From positions 62,001-126,000 of the forward strand of contig NZ_JAAVUT010000001.1 in the NCBI RefSeq assembly GCF_018449575.1: DNA of 64,000 nucleotides, in the 5' to 3' direction. A model generated the notes under the pieces. That model was given only the letters and a program-made list of their open reading frames with translations. It made no database searches and was not told the DNA's origin. Of the stretch, positions 63,005 to 64,000 are shown in pieces (position 1 is the stretch's first letter; every line of letters starts with the position of its first letter). A program made the translations under genes and the position numbers. The stretch comes from Sodalis sp. dw_96. GTDB taxonomy: Bacteria; Pseudomonadota; Gammaproteobacteria; Enterobacterales; Enterobacteriaceae.

Positions 63005-64000
63005 CAAACTCTCCTGATTTTTTAGAGGGGGTGGGTTTTAGCGCAATAAAAGGTTTACCCGAGTGTTTATCGAGCACTAAGGCAATCAGCAACGCGAGAC
63101 CGATGGCGATAAGCACATAGTGGGCGGAAAGATGGATAAGGTTCAGCCCGTTACGCAAGACGGCAAGCAATAGCACGCCCGCCAGGGAGTTCAATATGTT
63201 GCCGCTGCCGCCGGTAAGCCTGGTGCCTCCCAGCGCCACGGCGGCGATGGCCCAACCCTCGTATCCCTGCCCATATGTGGGCACCGCGGCGCCCATATTG
63301 GCGGAGATGGCCAGGCCGCATAACGCCGCCAGAAAGCCTGATACCATAAAATTGACGATGACATGGCGGCGGACGCCGATGCCGGCGTTCACCGCCGCAT
63401 GGCGATTACCGCCGATGGCGTAGGCGTCCCGTCCGTGGCGGGTATTTGACATCACCCAGTGGGAGACCGCGATCAGCACGAAAAACACGATGCTAATCAG
63501 GTGCAGCGTGCCGATACGCAGATTGCCGATGCCGGTGAAGGTGGTATTGACCGCGATAACGGACTCTTCGCCGACTATCGCGAACGTCAGCCCCTTGAGG
63601 CCGATCATGGCCGCCAGCGTCACGATCAGGGAATTGATGCCGAGCCGTTCAATGATAAGACCATTGATGAAACCGCAGAGTACGCCGGCGGCCAGCCCCG
63701 CCAGTACGGCCAGCGGCAGCCCGAGCACTGGTTGCAGCACGACGCAAAGTCCCGCGCACAGGCCCACCAGCGAGCCGACCGATAAATCGATATGGCCGCT
63801 GATGATGATAAGCGTCATCCCGATCGCCAGGAAACCGAAAAAGGATGCCTGGAGCAGGACATTGGTAATATTGAACCAAGACAGAAAATGCGGGCTTTGA
63901 AGGGCGAAAAAAACGATGGCGGCCAGGAGCGACAGCCAGACGGGATGGTGCGCTAACAACACCGGCAGCCGGCGGATGGCGGTAAGCCAGGTTCGTGTGT
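62991..64000 (-). CDS. Sugar ABC transporter permease (RbsC-type), cut by window end
   Basis: The frame stays open to the window edge; the visible 336 codons probably lack only the extreme N-terminus. Eight or more hydrophobic segments are present. RbsC-type marks are IGMTLIIISGHIDLSVGSLV, GFINGLIIERLGINSLIVTL, TRHGRDAYAIGGNRHAAVNAG and GQGYEGWAIAAVALGGTRLT. It forms the channel for the adjacent binding protein and ATPase. Gene order here is permease, binding protein, ATPase. Confidence 0.88.
   Translation of the reverse strand, partial: TRTWLTAIRRLPVLLAHHPVWLSLLAAIVFFALQSPHFLSWFNITNVLLQASFFGFLAIGMTLIIISGHIDLSVGSLVGLCAGLCVVLQPVLGLPLAVLAGLAAGVLCGFINGLIIERLGINSLIVTLAAMIGLKGLTFAIVGEESVIAVNTTFTGIGNLRIGTLHLISIVFFVLIAVSHWVMSNTRHGRDAYAIGGNRHAAVNAGIGVRRHVIVNFMVSGFLAALCGLAISANMGAAVPTYGQGYEGWAIAAVALGGTRLTGGSGNILNSLAGVLLLAVLRNGLNLIHLSAHYVLIAIGLALLIALVLDKHSGKPFIALKPTPSKKSGEFDETL

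Overview
The window reads as chromosomal DNA of a gamma-proteobacterium of the order Enterobacterales. Evidence: IdnO, ExuT, YaiL, UxuA and Pqq proteins close to the enterobacterial forms, CRP-type sites, and densely packed operons with Shine-Dalgarno starts. Several gene remnants (GH42 beta-galactosidase, aldehyde dehydrogenase, fructose-6-phosphate aldolase, a glucarate-type transporter) suggest a genome losing genes, as in Sodalis-like or other host-associated enterobacteria. The genus is inference. No rRNA, tRNA, CRISPR array or complete insertion sequence was seen.

Layout. 0-7.4 kb: tail of an RcnB-like gene, a GH42 remnant, an M19 dipeptidase and a complete pqqABCDEF operon with a hairpin between pqqA and pqqB. 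7.6-12 kb: an aldo/keto reductase and an EmrAB-like efflux pair divergent from a TetR regulator. 12.4-20 kb: an ExuT-like hexuronate transporter, a small lipoprotein, an SDR/LysR pair, YaiL, a cold-shock-domain protein and a RIO kinase.

20-41.7 kb is a sugar-acid catabolism region. It holds idnO with a LacI-family regulator, a 2-hydroxyacid dehydrogenase, four transporters of the MFS or GntP type, uronate dehydrogenase, UxuA, a 2-keto-3-deoxy-sugar-acid aldolase, tartronate semialdehyde reductase, a FAD oxidoreductase, an IlvD/Edd dehydratase, an enolase-superfamily dehydratase, an exported lactonase, a GarD/UxaA dehydratase and a FadR-type regulator. A repeated 15-bp motif (TTGTCCATCCASTTA and variants, six copies) lies upstream of the transcription units from 32 to 41 kb and is probably the operator of that regulator. 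The likely flow is lactone to aldonate or aldarate (lactonase, uronate dehydrogenase), uptake, dehydration, aldol cleavage, then reduction to glycerate.

42-49 kb: an aldo/keto reductase, a Gfo/Idh/MocA dehydrogenase, three lipoproteins (CsgG-like, DUF4810, DUF799) and a cyclase-family hydrolase with an MFS transporter. 49.4-51.3 kb: one protein joining a trypsin-like protease to a DRGH-type DNA/RNA endonuclease.

The most unusual locus is 52.0-58.1 kb, read here as a ribosomal-peptide (RiPP) gene cluster. It has a 47-codon precursor whose C-terminus is four tandem basic-X-aliphatic/aromatic triplets (RPI, RHI, RQI, KQF), two related JmjC/cupin-type oxygenase-like proteins each keeping an HxD...H triad, an ABC exporter without a peptidase domain, and an arginase-fold enzyme keeping all six manganese ligands plus an extra N-terminal domain. 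The prediction is a secreted peptide whose arginines become ornithines and which is also hydroxylated. It is visibly more A+T-rich than its neighbours.

58.1-64 kb: an SfnB/DszC-like flavin monooxygenase, a solute-binding-like protein without a signal peptide, and an RbsABC-type sugar ABC transporter cut by the window end.
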